DNA of 64,000 nucleotides. It comes from Pseudomonadota bacterium. Its GTDB lineage: Bacteria > Pseudomonadota > Gammaproteobacteria > Burkholderiales > Burkholderiaceae_C. A model generated the notes under the pieces. The model made no database searches and had not been told where the DNA came from. It saw only the letters and a list, made by a program, of their open reading frames with translations. This document shows positions 42,945-51,149 of the stretch, piece after piece (positions within the stretch are counted from its first letter, which is position 1; each line of letters starts with the position of its first letter). Where the stretch lies: the NCBI GenBank assembly GCA_020161775.1, contig JAIUOW010000007.1, forward strand, positions 62,001 through 126,000. Direction: 5' to 3'. The translations under genes were made by a program, and so were the position numbers.

Positions 42945-43889
42945 ATGAACCTGCATCAGTTCCGTTTTGTCCAGGAAGCGGTCCGGCGCAACCTGAACCT
43001 GACCGAAGCTGCCAAGGCGCTGCACACCTCGCAGCCGGGCGTGTCCAAGGCGATCATCGAACTGGAAGAAGAACTGGGCGTGGAGATCTTCACGCGCCAC
43101 GGCAAGCGCTTGAAGCGCGTGACCGAGCCCGGCCAGCATGTGCTCAAGAGCATCGACCTCATCCTGCGCGAGGTCGGCAACCTCAAGCGCATTGGCGAGC
43201 AGTTCAGCGCCGAGGACAGCGGCACGCTGTCCATCGCCACCACCCACACCCAGGCGCGCTATGTGCTGCCGGTGCCCGTGGCCAAGCTGCGCGAGGCTTA
43301 CCCCAAGGTCAACGTGAGCCTGCATCAGGGCTCGCCCGACCAGGTGGCGCGCATGGTGCTGGACGAGGTGGCCGAGATCGGCATCGCCACCGAATCGCTG
43401 TCCGACTACCCCGACCTGGTCACCCTGCCTTGCTACGAATGGCAGCACGTGCTGGTGCTGCCGCTCACGCACCCGCTGGCCAAAAAGGACCGCATTTCGC
43501 TGGAAGACCTGGCTGCCGAGCCCATCATCACCTACCACCCGTCGTTCACCGGGCGCACGCGCATCGACGCCGCGTTTGCCCAGAAGAAGCTCACACCGCG
43601 TATCGCGCTGGAAGCAATTGATTCGGACGTGATCAAGACCTATGTGCGCCTGGGCCTGGGCATCGGCATCGTGGCCGAGATGGCGGTGCGCGACGACGGC
43701 AGCAACAGCGACCTGCTGGTGCGCCCGCTGGGCCACCTGTTCGGCCAGAACGTGGCCCGCGTGGCCTTCAAGCGCAGCGCTTACCTGCGAAACTTCGTCT
43801 TCAAATTTGCCGAGTTGCTCAGCGACCGGCTTGACCGCAACCTGATCGCCAAGGCCATGACTGGCCACGTGAATGATTACGAATTGTGA
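42945..43889 (+). CDS. CysB-family LysR-type transcriptional regulator
   Basis: A 314-residue LysR regulator. The N-terminal winged helix is MNLHQFRFVQEAVRRNLNLT with LHTSQPGVSKAIIELEEELG as recognition region, the CysB/Cbl signature; the effector domain spans about 90-300 and has YVLPVPVAKLREAYPKV. CysB proteins activate sulfate and thiosulfate uptake and sulfite reduction genes in response to N-acetylserine. Sulfate ABC genes at 60-63 kb are natural targets, by inference. The stop is followed immediately by a structured repeat. Confidence 0.92.
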   Translation: MNLHQFRFVQEAVRRNLNLTEAAKALHTSQPGVSKAIIELEEELGVEIFTRHGKRLKRVTEPGQHVLKSIDLILREVGNLKRIGEQFSAEDSGTLSIATTHTQARYVLPVPVAKLREAYPKVNVSLHQGSPDQVARMVLDEVAEIGIATESLSDYPDLVTLPCYEWQHVLVLPLTHPLAKKDRISLEDLAAEPIITYHPSFTGRTRIDAAFAQKKLTPRIALEAIDSDVIKTYVRLGLGIGIVAEMAVRDDGSNSDLLVRPLGHLFGQNVARVAFKRSAYLRNFVFKFAELLSDRLDRNLIAKAMTGHVNDYEL

Positions 43890-43966
43890 TTCCCCCCGAA
43901 GCGGCCTTCGGCCGCCTCCCCCCAAGGGGCGCCACCAGCGGCCCGGCAAAGCCGGTTCCGCGGTGC
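43890..43966 (+). repeat. Structured post-stop repeat, copy 5 (after the cysB-like gene)
   Basis: Begins at the base after the TGA of the regulator gene, same sense. Hairpin 1 is GCGGCC-TTC-GGCCGC and hairpin 3 CCGGC-AAA-GCCGG inside CGG/CCG and CACC/GGTG. Confidence 0.85.
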
Positions 43967-43984
43967 CCCTGACAAATACACGTT

Positions 43985-43990
43985 GATACT
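43985..43990 (+). promoter_or_regulatory. Putative -10 (GATACT) of the leaderless aminotransferase gene
   Basis: GATACT ends exactly 7 nt before ATG 43998; no Shine-Dalgarno is present. The -35 region falls in the preceding repeat and is a poor match. Confidence 0.35.
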
Positions 43991-43997
43991 TGCATCC

Positions 43998-45161
43998 ATG
44001 ACAACCCTAGAACGCACCCCTGACGTCCAGACCAAGCTGCCCGCCGTGGGCACCACCATCTTCACCGTGATGTCCCAGCTGGCCGCTGAAAAAGGCGCGG
44101 TCAACCTGGGCCAGGGCTTTCCGGACTTTGACTGCGACCCCAAGCTGGTGGGCGCCGTGACGGACGCCATGGTCAAGGGCCTGAACCAGTACCCGCCCAT
44201 GACCGGCGTGCCGGTGCTGCGCGAAGCCATCGCCACCAAGATCGAAGCCATGTACGGCAGGCGGTACGACGCCACCAGCGAAATCACCGTCACCGCCGGC
44301 GCCACGCAGGCCATCATCACGGCCATCCTGGCCGTGGTGCGCCCGGGCGACGAAGTGATCGTGCTGGAGCCCTGCTATGACAGCTATGTGCCCAACATCG
44401 AACTGGCCGGCGGCACGGTGGTGCGCGTGCCGCTCACGCCCGGCACGTTCCGGCCGGATTTCGGCAAGATCGCCGCCGCCATGACGCCGCGCACACGGGC
44501 ACTCATCATCAACAGCCCGCACAACCCCAGCGCCACCGTCTGGTCGCGCGAGGAGATGCTGGCGCTGCAGGACCTGCTGGCCCCCACCGACGTGCTGCTG
44601 ATCAGCGACGAGGTCTACGAACACATGGTGTTCGACGGCCAGCAGCACCAGAGCGCCGCGCGCTTTCCCGGCCTGGCTGCACGGGCCTTCATCGTCTCCA
44701 GCTTCGGCAAGACTTACCACGTCACCGGCTGGAAGGTGGGCTACGTGGCCGCGCCCGCGCCCCTGACGGCGGAATTCCGCAAGGTCCACCAGTTCAATGT
44801 GTTCACCGTCAACACGCCGGTGCAGTACGGCCTGGCGCAGTACATGGCCGACCCCACGCCCCACCTGGAACTGCCGGCGTTTTACCAGCGCAAGCGCGAC
44901 CTGTTCCGAGACGGCCTGCGCAACACCCGCTTCAAGGTGCTGGACACCCAGGGCAGCTATTTCCAGTGCGTGGACATCTCGCAGGTGAGCGATCTGAGCG
45001 AGGCCGATTTCTGCAAATGGCTCACCACCGAGATCGGCGTGGCCGCCATTCCGCTGTCGGCGTTCTACGGTGACGGTTTTGACCAGCGCGTGGTGCGTTT
45101 TTGCTTCGCCAAGAAGGACGAAACGCTGAACACCGCGCTGCAGCGCCTGGCCAGGCTCTGA
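43998..45161 (+). CDS. PLP-dependent aminotransferase, class I/II (methionine/kynurenine type)
   Basis: A 387-residue fold-type I aminotransferase. NLGQGFPDFDCDP, YPPMTGVPVLREAIA, INSPHNPSATVWS and the PLP lysine in SSFGKTYHVTGWKVGY near residue 240 are all in place. The pattern resembles YbdL and related methionine or kynurenine aminotransferases, which would fit the sulfur-flavoured neighbourhood; substrate remains inferred. ATG 43998 is used rather than an upstream TTG. It is followed after 5 bp by the sulP gene, so the two are probably co-transcribed. Confidence 0.88.
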   Translation: MTTLERTPDVQTKLPAVGTTIFTVMSQLAAEKGAVNLGQGFPDFDCDPKLVGAVTDAMVKGLNQYPPMTGVPVLREAIATKIEAMYGRRYDATSEITVTAGATQAIITAILAVVRPGDEVIVLEPCYDSYVPNIELAGGTVVRVPLTPGTFRPDFGKIAAAMTPRTRALIINSPHNPSATVWSREEMLALQDLLAPTDVLLISDEVYEHMVFDGQQHQSAARFPGLAARAFIVSSFGKTYHVTGWKVGYVAAPAPLTAEFRKVHQFNVFTVNTPVQYGLAQYMADPTPHLELPAFYQRKRDLFRDGLRNTRFKVLDTQGSYFQCVDISQVSDLSEADFCKWLTTEIGVAAIPLSAFYGDGFDQRVVRFCFAKKDETLNTALQRLARL

Positions 45162-45166
45162 AGCCC

Positions 45167-47344
45167 ATGGCGTCACCCGCCACCCCAGCCGCCAGCGCAC
45201 CGGGCTGGACCGGCGAAGCCGCCGGCGGCGCGGTGGCCGGCCTGGTGGCGGTGGCCTACGCGCTGTCGTATGCGGCGCTGCTGTTCGCAGGGCCCCTGCA
45301 CGCGCTGCTGCCCCTGGGCCTGGGCCTGTGCCTGGTCAACGCCATGGTGGGCGCGTTCTGGCTGTCCTGGCGCAGCCAGCTGCCTTTTGCGATTGGCGGG
45401 CCGGACGGCAACACCACCTCCATCCTGGCGGCCATGGCCGCCGGCGTGACGCTCTCGGGCGCAGGCCAGGCCACGGGCACCGTGCTCGCATTGCTGCTGC
45501 TCACCACGCTGCTGTGCGCCGTGCTGTTCCTGGCGCTGGGCTTTGGCCGCATGGGCCGGGCGGTGCGCTACATCCCCTACCCCGTGATCGGCGGCTTTCT
45601 CGCGTCCACCGGCTGGCTGATCGCCGCCGGCGCGCTGCGCGTGGCGGTGGACTTGCCCGGCGGCCCCGCGATGTTTACGGGCGTGCCAGCCGCCCTGGCC
45701 GATCCGCGCCTGTGGGTCACGCTGGTGCTCGCGGGCGGCTGCTTCGTGCTGCTGCGCCGGCGCAGCCACCCGGCGGTGTTGCCCGGCCTGCTGCTGGGCG
45801 GCATGGTGGTGGTGCTGGCGGGGCTTCACCTGGCCGGCTTGCCGCCTGATGCGGCGCGCGCGGCCGGCTGGCTGTTTGAATCGGCGCCGGTGCAGTGGGC
45901 CCCGCCCTGGCAGTGGCTGGACGCGGCCGGCATTGACTGGCGCTGGCTGGCTGGCCAGTGGCTGGACATGCTGGCCGTGGCGGCTGTGGCCATCATCACC
46001 GTGCTGCTGGGCGCCACCGGGCTGGAAGTCATGTCACGGCGCGACATCTCGCTGGACCACGAGCTGCGCACGCACGGCTGGCTGAACCTGCTGTGCGCGT
46101 CGCTGGGCGGCTACCTGAGCCTGGTGTCGGTCAGCCGCAGCGCGGTGCTGCTGGAAAGCGGCGCGCGCACGCGCGCCGCCGGCATGCTGGCCGCCGGCGT
46201 GTGCGCGGTCGCGCTGGCCAGCGCCGGCATCCTGCTGGGCTGGGTGCCCAAGGTGGTACCCGCGGCCTTCCTGCTCTATCTGGGCCTGGCCATCCTGCAT
46301 GAATGGGTGATTGATTCGCGGCGGCGCCTGTCGCTGGTTGACTGGACGCTGATCGTCATCATCCTGGGCATCACCGCCACCATTGGCTTCACCGTGGCGG
46401 TGCTGGTGGGGGTGCTGGCCAGCTGCCTGAGCTTTGCGTTCAACTACAGCCGCGTAGGCGTGGTCCAGCACGACCTGGACGGCACCCAGTTGCACAGCTC
46501 GGTCGCGCGGCCCAACATGCACCGGCAGTTGCTGGCGCTTCACGGCAAGGGCATCCGCGTGCTGGTGCTGCGCGGCGTGATCTTTTTTGGCACGACCAGC
46601 AGCGTGCTGGACCGGGTACGCAGCTTCCTGGACGTGCCCGCGACCGGTCGCGTGCTGGTGCTGGACTTCACCCATGTCGCGGGCGCCGATTCGTCCGCGG
46701 CCTTGACATTCACCAAGATCGGGCAACTGGCCCAGGCCGCAGGCGTCACGCTGCTGATGTGCGGCCTGAATCGCGAAACGCTGGTTGCGCTGTCTGGCAG
46801 CACCGTGGCGCCGGCCGCCCACCCCACGCTGGAACGCGCCCTGGACACGGCCGAAGAGGCGCTGCTGCGCGCCCACGGCCAGGACCCGATGGGAGCACAG
46901 GAACCACTGGCCGCATGGATGCTGCGCGAGTTTGGCGACGCCGTGCACTGTGAGCGCCTCATGCCTTTGCTGCAACGCCAGGTACTGGGCGCGGGTGGCG
47001 TGCTGATGACCCAGGGCGACCCGTCCAACGGCGAGCTGTACCTGATAGAGACCGGCCGCCTGGGCGTCACCCTGCGCGGCCAGAACCTGGGCCAGCGCCT
47101 GGCCAGTCTCATGGGCGGCAACATCGTGGGCGAAATGGCGCTGTATTCCAGTGCGCCGCGATCCGCCACCGTCACGGCCGAAACGGACACCGTGGTCTGG
47201 ACGCTCACGCGCCATGCGCTGGAAGGCCTGCACCTGCAAGCGCCCGACACCGCCATGCAGTTTCACGCCTTCGTCATGCGCACCATGGCCGAGCGCGTGC
47301 GCCTGGCCAACGGGACCATCGCCGCGCTTCAGCGCGGCGCGTGA
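45167..47344 (+). CDS. SulP anion transporter with STAS and C-terminal cyclic-nucleotide-binding domain
   Basis: A 725-residue three-part protein. Residues about 15-430 form the SLC26/SulP membrane core (FAIGGPDGNTTSILAAMAAG, then YIPYPVIGGFLASTGW). About 455-570 is a STAS domain (LVLRGVIFFGTTSSVLDRV, LDFTHVAGADSSAALTF). About 595-720 resembles a cNMP-binding domain, with the phosphate-binding cassette in GEMALYSSAPRSATV. It likely imports sulfate, bicarbonate or another anion, gated by a cyclic nucleotide; gating is inferred. It starts 5 bp after the aminotransferase stop. Confidence 0.88.
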   Translation: MASPATPAASAPGWTGEAAGGAVAGLVAVAYALSYAALLFAGPLHALLPLGLGLCLVNAMVGAFWLSWRSQLPFAIGGPDGNTTSILAAMAAGVTLSGAGQATGTVLALLLLTTLLCAVLFLALGFGRMGRAVRYIPYPVIGGFLASTGWLIAAGALRVAVDLPGGPAMFTGVPAALADPRLWVTLVLAGGCFVLLRRRSHPAVLPGLLLGGMVVVLAGLHLAGLPPDAARAAGWLFESAPVQWAPPWQWLDAAGIDWRWLAGQWLDMLAVAAVAIITVLLGATGLEVMSRRDISLDHELRTHGWLNLLCASLGGYLSLVSVSRSAVLLESGARTRAAGMLAAGVCAVALASAGILLGWVPKVVPAAFLLYLGLAILHEWVIDSRRRLSLVDWTLIVIILGITATIGFTVAVLVGVLASCLSFAFNYSRVGVVQHDLDGTQLHSSVARPNMHRQLLALHGKGIRVLVLRGVIFFGTTSSVLDRVRSFLDVPATGRVLVLDFTHVAGADSSAALTFTKIGQLAQAAGVTLLMCGLNRETLVALSGSTVAPAAHPTLERALDTAEEALLRAHGQDPMGAQEPLAAWMLREFGDAVHCERLMPLLQRQVLGAGGVLMTQGDPSNGELYLIETGRLGVTLRGQNLGQRLASLMGGNIVGEMALYSSAPRSATVTAETDTVVWTLTRHALEGLHLQAPDTAMQFHAFVMRTMAERVRLANGTIAALQRGA

Positions 47345-47386
47345 CTACGCCGGGGCAGGACAGGCCCTACGACACGGCAGGACAAA

Positions 47387-47400
47387 GCCTGTCAACAGGC
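47387..47400. promoter_or_regulatory. Short perfect palindrome upstream of the DUF3309 gene
   Basis: GCCTGT-CA-ACAGGC, about 50 nt upstream of the DUF3309 start. The 2-nt centre disfavours an RNA hairpin and suits a protein-binding site. Two GCAGGACA direct repeats lie just upstream. Confidence 0.25.
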
Positions 47401-47448
47401 CTCGGGCAGGAATGAAAGACTCCTTGCACAACTTCCAAGGAGAAAACC

Positions 47449-47607
47449 ATGTCCCTGTCTCTCATCCTGCTCATCGTCCTCATCCTGCTGCTGATCGGGG
47501 CGCTGCCTACCTGGGGTTACAGCCGCAGCTGGGGCTACGGCCCTACCGGCGGGCTGGGGCTGGTGGTGGTGGTGCTGCTGATACTGTTGCTGATGGGCCG
47601 CATCTGA
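47449..47607 (+). CDS. DUF3309 small membrane protein, 52 aa
   Basis: A 52-residue peptide: hydrophobic helix MSLSLILLIVLILLLIG, a Trp/Tyr/Gly loop (LPTWGYSRSWGYGPTGGLG) and a second hydrophobic helix ending MGRI, the exact plan of DUF3309 proteins, whose function is unknown. AAGGAG lies 6 nt before the ATG. Its last 73 bp overlap the 3' end of the large antisense regulator gene, so both reading frames encode protein here. Confidence 0.85.
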   Translation: MSLSLILLIVLILLLIGALPTWGYSRSWGYGPTGGLGLVVVVLLILLLMGRI

Positions 47608-50600
47608 CGCACGGGCGCAGCGCCCAGGCCCTGCAGCGGCAGCAACGGGTAAGGCGGGCCGGCCACGCCACAGCGCGCAAAATGCCCGGCGGCTGCCGCC
47701 TCATGGCGTGCGCGTTCCGCTTCGGGCGCGTGCAACGACAGCAGCCAGTGCAGCCTGGCGCGGTCGTAAAGCAGGTCGTCCGGCGCGCAGCTGTCAAGGC
47801 CTTTGTGCCATTGGTGAACCGCCTCGGCGCAGCGGCCTTCCAGGGCCGCCATCGCGCCCTGGTACAGACAGCAGCGGGCGTCAAAGATCTGCATCCCGCC
47901 GGCCAGCTTGAGGTACCTTCTGGTCAATGCGCGCGCCAGCACCAGCGCGTGATCATCGCCCGCGCTGCGGCGGCCCGCCACATGCAGCACGGCATCGATG
48001 ATGACAGCCAGTGGCGCCAGCGGATAAATGCGGGCGCCGCCCTGCATGTTGCGCGACAGGTCCAGGATTTCCTGGGCACGCTGCAGCACGCCATCGTCAT
48101 CGCTGCGCGCCGCCAGCAGCAGCGCCTCGTTGGCCAGCAGGCGTATTTCCTCTAGCTGGATGCGCCGCGCGGGGATGGCATGGATCATCTGCAGGCAGGC
48201 CATGGCGGCATCCAGGGTGCTGGTGCCGGTGCGCAGCCACAGCTGCAGCTTGAACAGCAGGGCAAACCGCAGGATGGCTGGCTGCTCGGTGCGTCGCGCG
48301 CCCTGCTCCGCGACCGCCACCGCCTCGCCCAGCTGGACAAACGCGCCCCGGTGAAGCCACATCGTGCTGATCTGCATCTGGCATTCCTGGGCGTCGTACC
48401 CGTAGCCCAGCGCGGCCAGCGTGGCCGCGGCGCGGCGGAAATGGGCCTCCACCTCGTCCCAGCGCCCGGCGCTGATCATGGCGTGCCCCAGCGCCCGGTC
48501 CACGGCCGCTTCGCGCACCGGGTCCACGTCCTTGAGTTGCGCCCGGATGCGGCGCAGCAGCAGCGAATTGAGCCGCGGGCGCCGGCGCACCGGCTCCAGT
48601 GACAGCAGGCGCGTCATGAAGGCCAGGCGGGCGTCCGCCATGCCCGAGCGCTGCGCGGCCAGTGCGCTTGCCGTCAGGTAGCCCATGAGTTCGGCCACGC
48701 TGGCCCCGTTGACAAACCGCTGCGTCAGCAGCGAATGCAACGAGTGCGCCAGCGAACGCTGCGCCAGGCGCTGCACCGGGTCGCGGGCCGGCCTCGCCAG
48801 CAACGCCTGCGCCATGTTGGACAGCGTGGCAAGCCACGCCCGCACCGTGCCGCGGGGCAGCGCAATGCCCGCCAGCGCCACGGCGGCCGCGCAGTGGTCA
48901 TTGTTGCGAAAGTAGCCATGCTGGCTGTGCACCACTTCGCTGGCCATGTGGTGCCAGATCATCCGCCACGCCGGGCTTGCCTGCGGGTGGCGGGCCAGCA
49001 CCGACTCCATCAGGCGGTTGGCGGCGTGGTGCCAGCCCAGGCGGTGGTAAACGTTTTGCAGCGCCAGCAGCGGCGGCTGGATTTCATCGGGCGACGCCCA
49101 GTGCAGCGCCATCTCGAATGCCGACGCCACGGTGGCAATTTCACGGTGTAGCGTTTCCAGCACGGCAGCAGCCTGGGGCCCCCGGTTGAGTTGGGCACAG
49201 GCGGCCACCAGCCGCGCCAGCGCCGCATGGGCAAACACCTGGCGGTGATCTCCGGCATCCGGCAATGTGTCCAGCATCATGAGCCCGTACTGGCGGGCCA
49301 TGGCATGCATGAAAAGCCGCCCCGGCGCATCCCGGCTCAGGATGGACCGTTCCACCAGCAGCATGATCTGGTTGTCATTGGTGCCGGCGCAGTCATGCGC
49401 CCAGTCCAGCGCAAACGAGCCCTTGAACAGCGCGCAGCGCGCCCAGGCCTCGCGCAGGCCCGGCGCGAGTTGCGCCCAGGTGTCATCCATGACGTCCTGC
49501 AAGGTGCTGTAGCGGTAACCCGGCATGTGCAGGCTGGAGTCGGGCCAGTCGCCTTTTTCGAGCCTGTGGACCAGCTCGCGCGGCTGCAACACACGCAGGG
49601 ACTGCGCCGCGAACTGGATCGCCAGCGGCGAGCCGTCCAGCAGGCGCACCAGCCGGCTGAGCAGGTCATGGTCCTGCCGGTCGTCCAGCACCACGCCGGC
49701 GCGGCGTGCGCAGGCCAGCAGAAGCTCCACGCCAGGGTCGCGGTGGTGCGCCTGTGGCGGCGCCGTCAGGCCTTCCAGTTCATAGGTCCAGCCGTGGGTG
49801 GTCGCCAGACGGGTTCTGGAAGTGACCAGCAGCAGGCACTGCGGCGCGGCCTGGGCCACGTCCAGCACGGCGGGCGCCGCCTTGACGCAGGCCTCGAACC
49901 CATCAAGCCCGAGCAGGATGCGGCGGTCGGCCAGGTGCGACTTCAGCAGCGCCAGGGGCTGGGCGGTGAGCGTCAGGTCCAGACCCAGCGCCGACCCCAC
50001 GACGCCCACGAAATGGTCCTGACTGGCCTGCTCGTCAATCTCCTCATCCATGAAATCAAAACTGCAGGCCACCTGGCCGTCGGGGTAGGTACCCGCCAGA
50101 TCCTGCGCCAGCGCGCGCGCCAGGCTCGATTTGCCCACCCCCGCCGGCCCGAGCAGCACCACCAGGCGCTCGCCTTGTGCCACGCGGTCGCGGATGTGGC
50201 GCAAGTCTGCGTCGCGGCCATAAAGCGGCGTGCCAGGCGGTGGCGCTGCGTCCTGGGCCGGCGCTGCCGGCGTGGCCGCAGCCACATCCGGTGCGGGCGC
50301 CAGCGCAACGCCGTCCAGCGGTGGCGCCTGCACCGGCCCCACCTCGCCCCGGCGCACCTGCTCGGCCAGCAGCGCGAGGGCCACCGACGGCCGGGCGCCC
50401 AGCTCCTCGGCCAGCGCCCTGCGGCAACTCTCGAAGCGATCCAGCGCCGCCGCAGTGGACCCGGCTTGGGCCAACAGCCGGATCAAAGGCAATTGCGCCT
50501 CTTCATTCCAGGGCTCGATCTGCGCCCACAGGCCCAGATGGTGAATTTCGCGGTCAACCTTGCCAAGCCGGCGTGCGGCCTGCACCAGCTCGCGCAGCAA

Positions 50601-51068
50601 CACCACGGCGCGGCGGTCGATTCGCTGGCGCTCGGCCGTGACCCAGTCTTCAAACCCCGCGCAGTCGCGCAATGTGAAGTCCTGCATGAACACGCCGCGG
50701 TACCGGGCGATGGCAGCCTCATGCGCCGCCACGGGCTGTTGCAGCAGTGTGTCCACCGTATGCTGCAGCTGCAGCGCGTCCACATCGAGCGCGGCATCGG
50801 GCGAAAGCCCCACGCTGTCAGCATCGGCGTGGATCAGCCCGGGCAAGGACTGCCGCAGCTTGGTCAAGGCGAGACGAAGGTTGGCGCGGGCGCCGTCATC
50901 GCCCGTCTCGCCCCAGAACATGTCGGCCAGCAGATCGCGCCGCGCCCGCTTGCCACTGATGGCCAGATACACGACCAGGGCCAGCGATTTGGCGGGCAGC
51001 ACAACAGGCGCGCCAGCCAGCCGCACGTCCGGTACGCCCAACACCGCCAATGTGATCCCTGCCGTCAC
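47535..51068 (-). CDS. Large SARP/BTAD-type regulator with NTPase and helical-repeat domains
   Basis: An 1177-residue cytosolic protein. About 5-75 is a winged-helix of the SARP type (LALVVYLAISGKRARRDLLA, ANLRLALTKLRQSL); about 95-245 a bacterial transcriptional activation domain; about 280-560 an STAND/AAA NTPase with P-loop GPAGVGKSS at 307-315 and LVTSRTRLATTHGW; the rest is TPR-like helical repeats. I chose GTG 51068 after a GGGGG stretch; TTG 51083 is an alternative. The final ~24 residues overlap DUF3309 in antisense and look like low-complexity Ser/Thr. Target genes are unknown. Confidence 0.8.
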   Translation of the reverse strand: MTAGITLAVLGVPDVRLAGAPVVLPAKSLALVVYLAISGKRARRDLLADMFWGETGDDGARANLRLALTKLRQSLPGLIHADADSVGLSPDAALDVDALQLQHTVDTLLQQPVAAHEAAIARYRGVFMQDFTLRDCAGFEDWVTAERQRIDRRAVVLLRELVQAARRLGKVDREIHHLGLWAQIEPWNEEAQLPLIRLLAQAGSTAAALDRFESCRRALAEELGARPSVALALLAEQVRRGEVGPVQAPPLDGVALAPAPDVAAATPAAPAQDAAPPPGTPLYGRDADLRHIRDRVAQGERLVVLLGPAGVGKSSLARALAQDLAGTYPDGQVACSFDFMDEEIDEQASQDHFVGVVGSALGLDLTLTAQPLALLKSHLADRRILLGLDGFEACVKAAPAVLDVAQAAPQCLLLVTSRTRLATTHGWTYELEGLTAPPQAHHRDPGVELLLACARRAGVVLDDRQDHDLLSRLVRLLDGSPLAIQFAAQSLRVLQPRELVHRLEKGDWPDSSLHMPGYRYSTLQDVMDDTWAQLAPGLREAWARCALFKGSFALDWAHDCAGTNDNQIMLLVERSILSRDAPGRLFMHAMARQYGLMMLDTLPDAGDHRQVFAHAALARLVAACAQLNRGPQAAAVLETLHREIATVASAFEMALHWASPDEIQPPLLALQNVYHRLGWHHAANRLMESVLARHPQASPAWRMIWHHMASEVVHSQHGYFRNNDHCAAAVALAGIALPRGTVRAWLATLSNMAQALLARPARDPVQRLAQRSLAHSLHSLLTQRFVNGASVAELMGYLTASALAAQRSGMADARLAFMTRLLSLEPVRRRPRLNSLLLRRIRAQLKDVDPVREAAVDRALGHAMISAGRWDEVEAHFRRAAATLAALGYGYDAQECQMQISTMWLHRGAFVQLGEAVAVAEQGARRTEQPAILRFALLFKLQLWLRTGTSTLDAAMACLQMIHAIPARRIQLEEIRLLANEALLLAARSDDDGVLQRAQEILDLSRNMQGGARIYPLAPLAVIIDAVLHVAGRRSAGDDHALVLARALTRRYLKLAGGMQIFDARCCLYQGAMAALEGRCAEAVHQWHKGLDSCAPDDLLYDRARLHWLLSLHAPEAERARHEAAAAGHFARCGVAGPPYPLLPLQGLGAAPVRQMRPISNSISSTTTTSPSPPVGP

Positions 51069-51149
51069 ATGAACCCCCAACAACGATTTCGTCTGCTTGG
51101 GCTGAATGTTGGCACAAATGTACGCTTCAGCCCAGCGGGTCAGCCCGTG

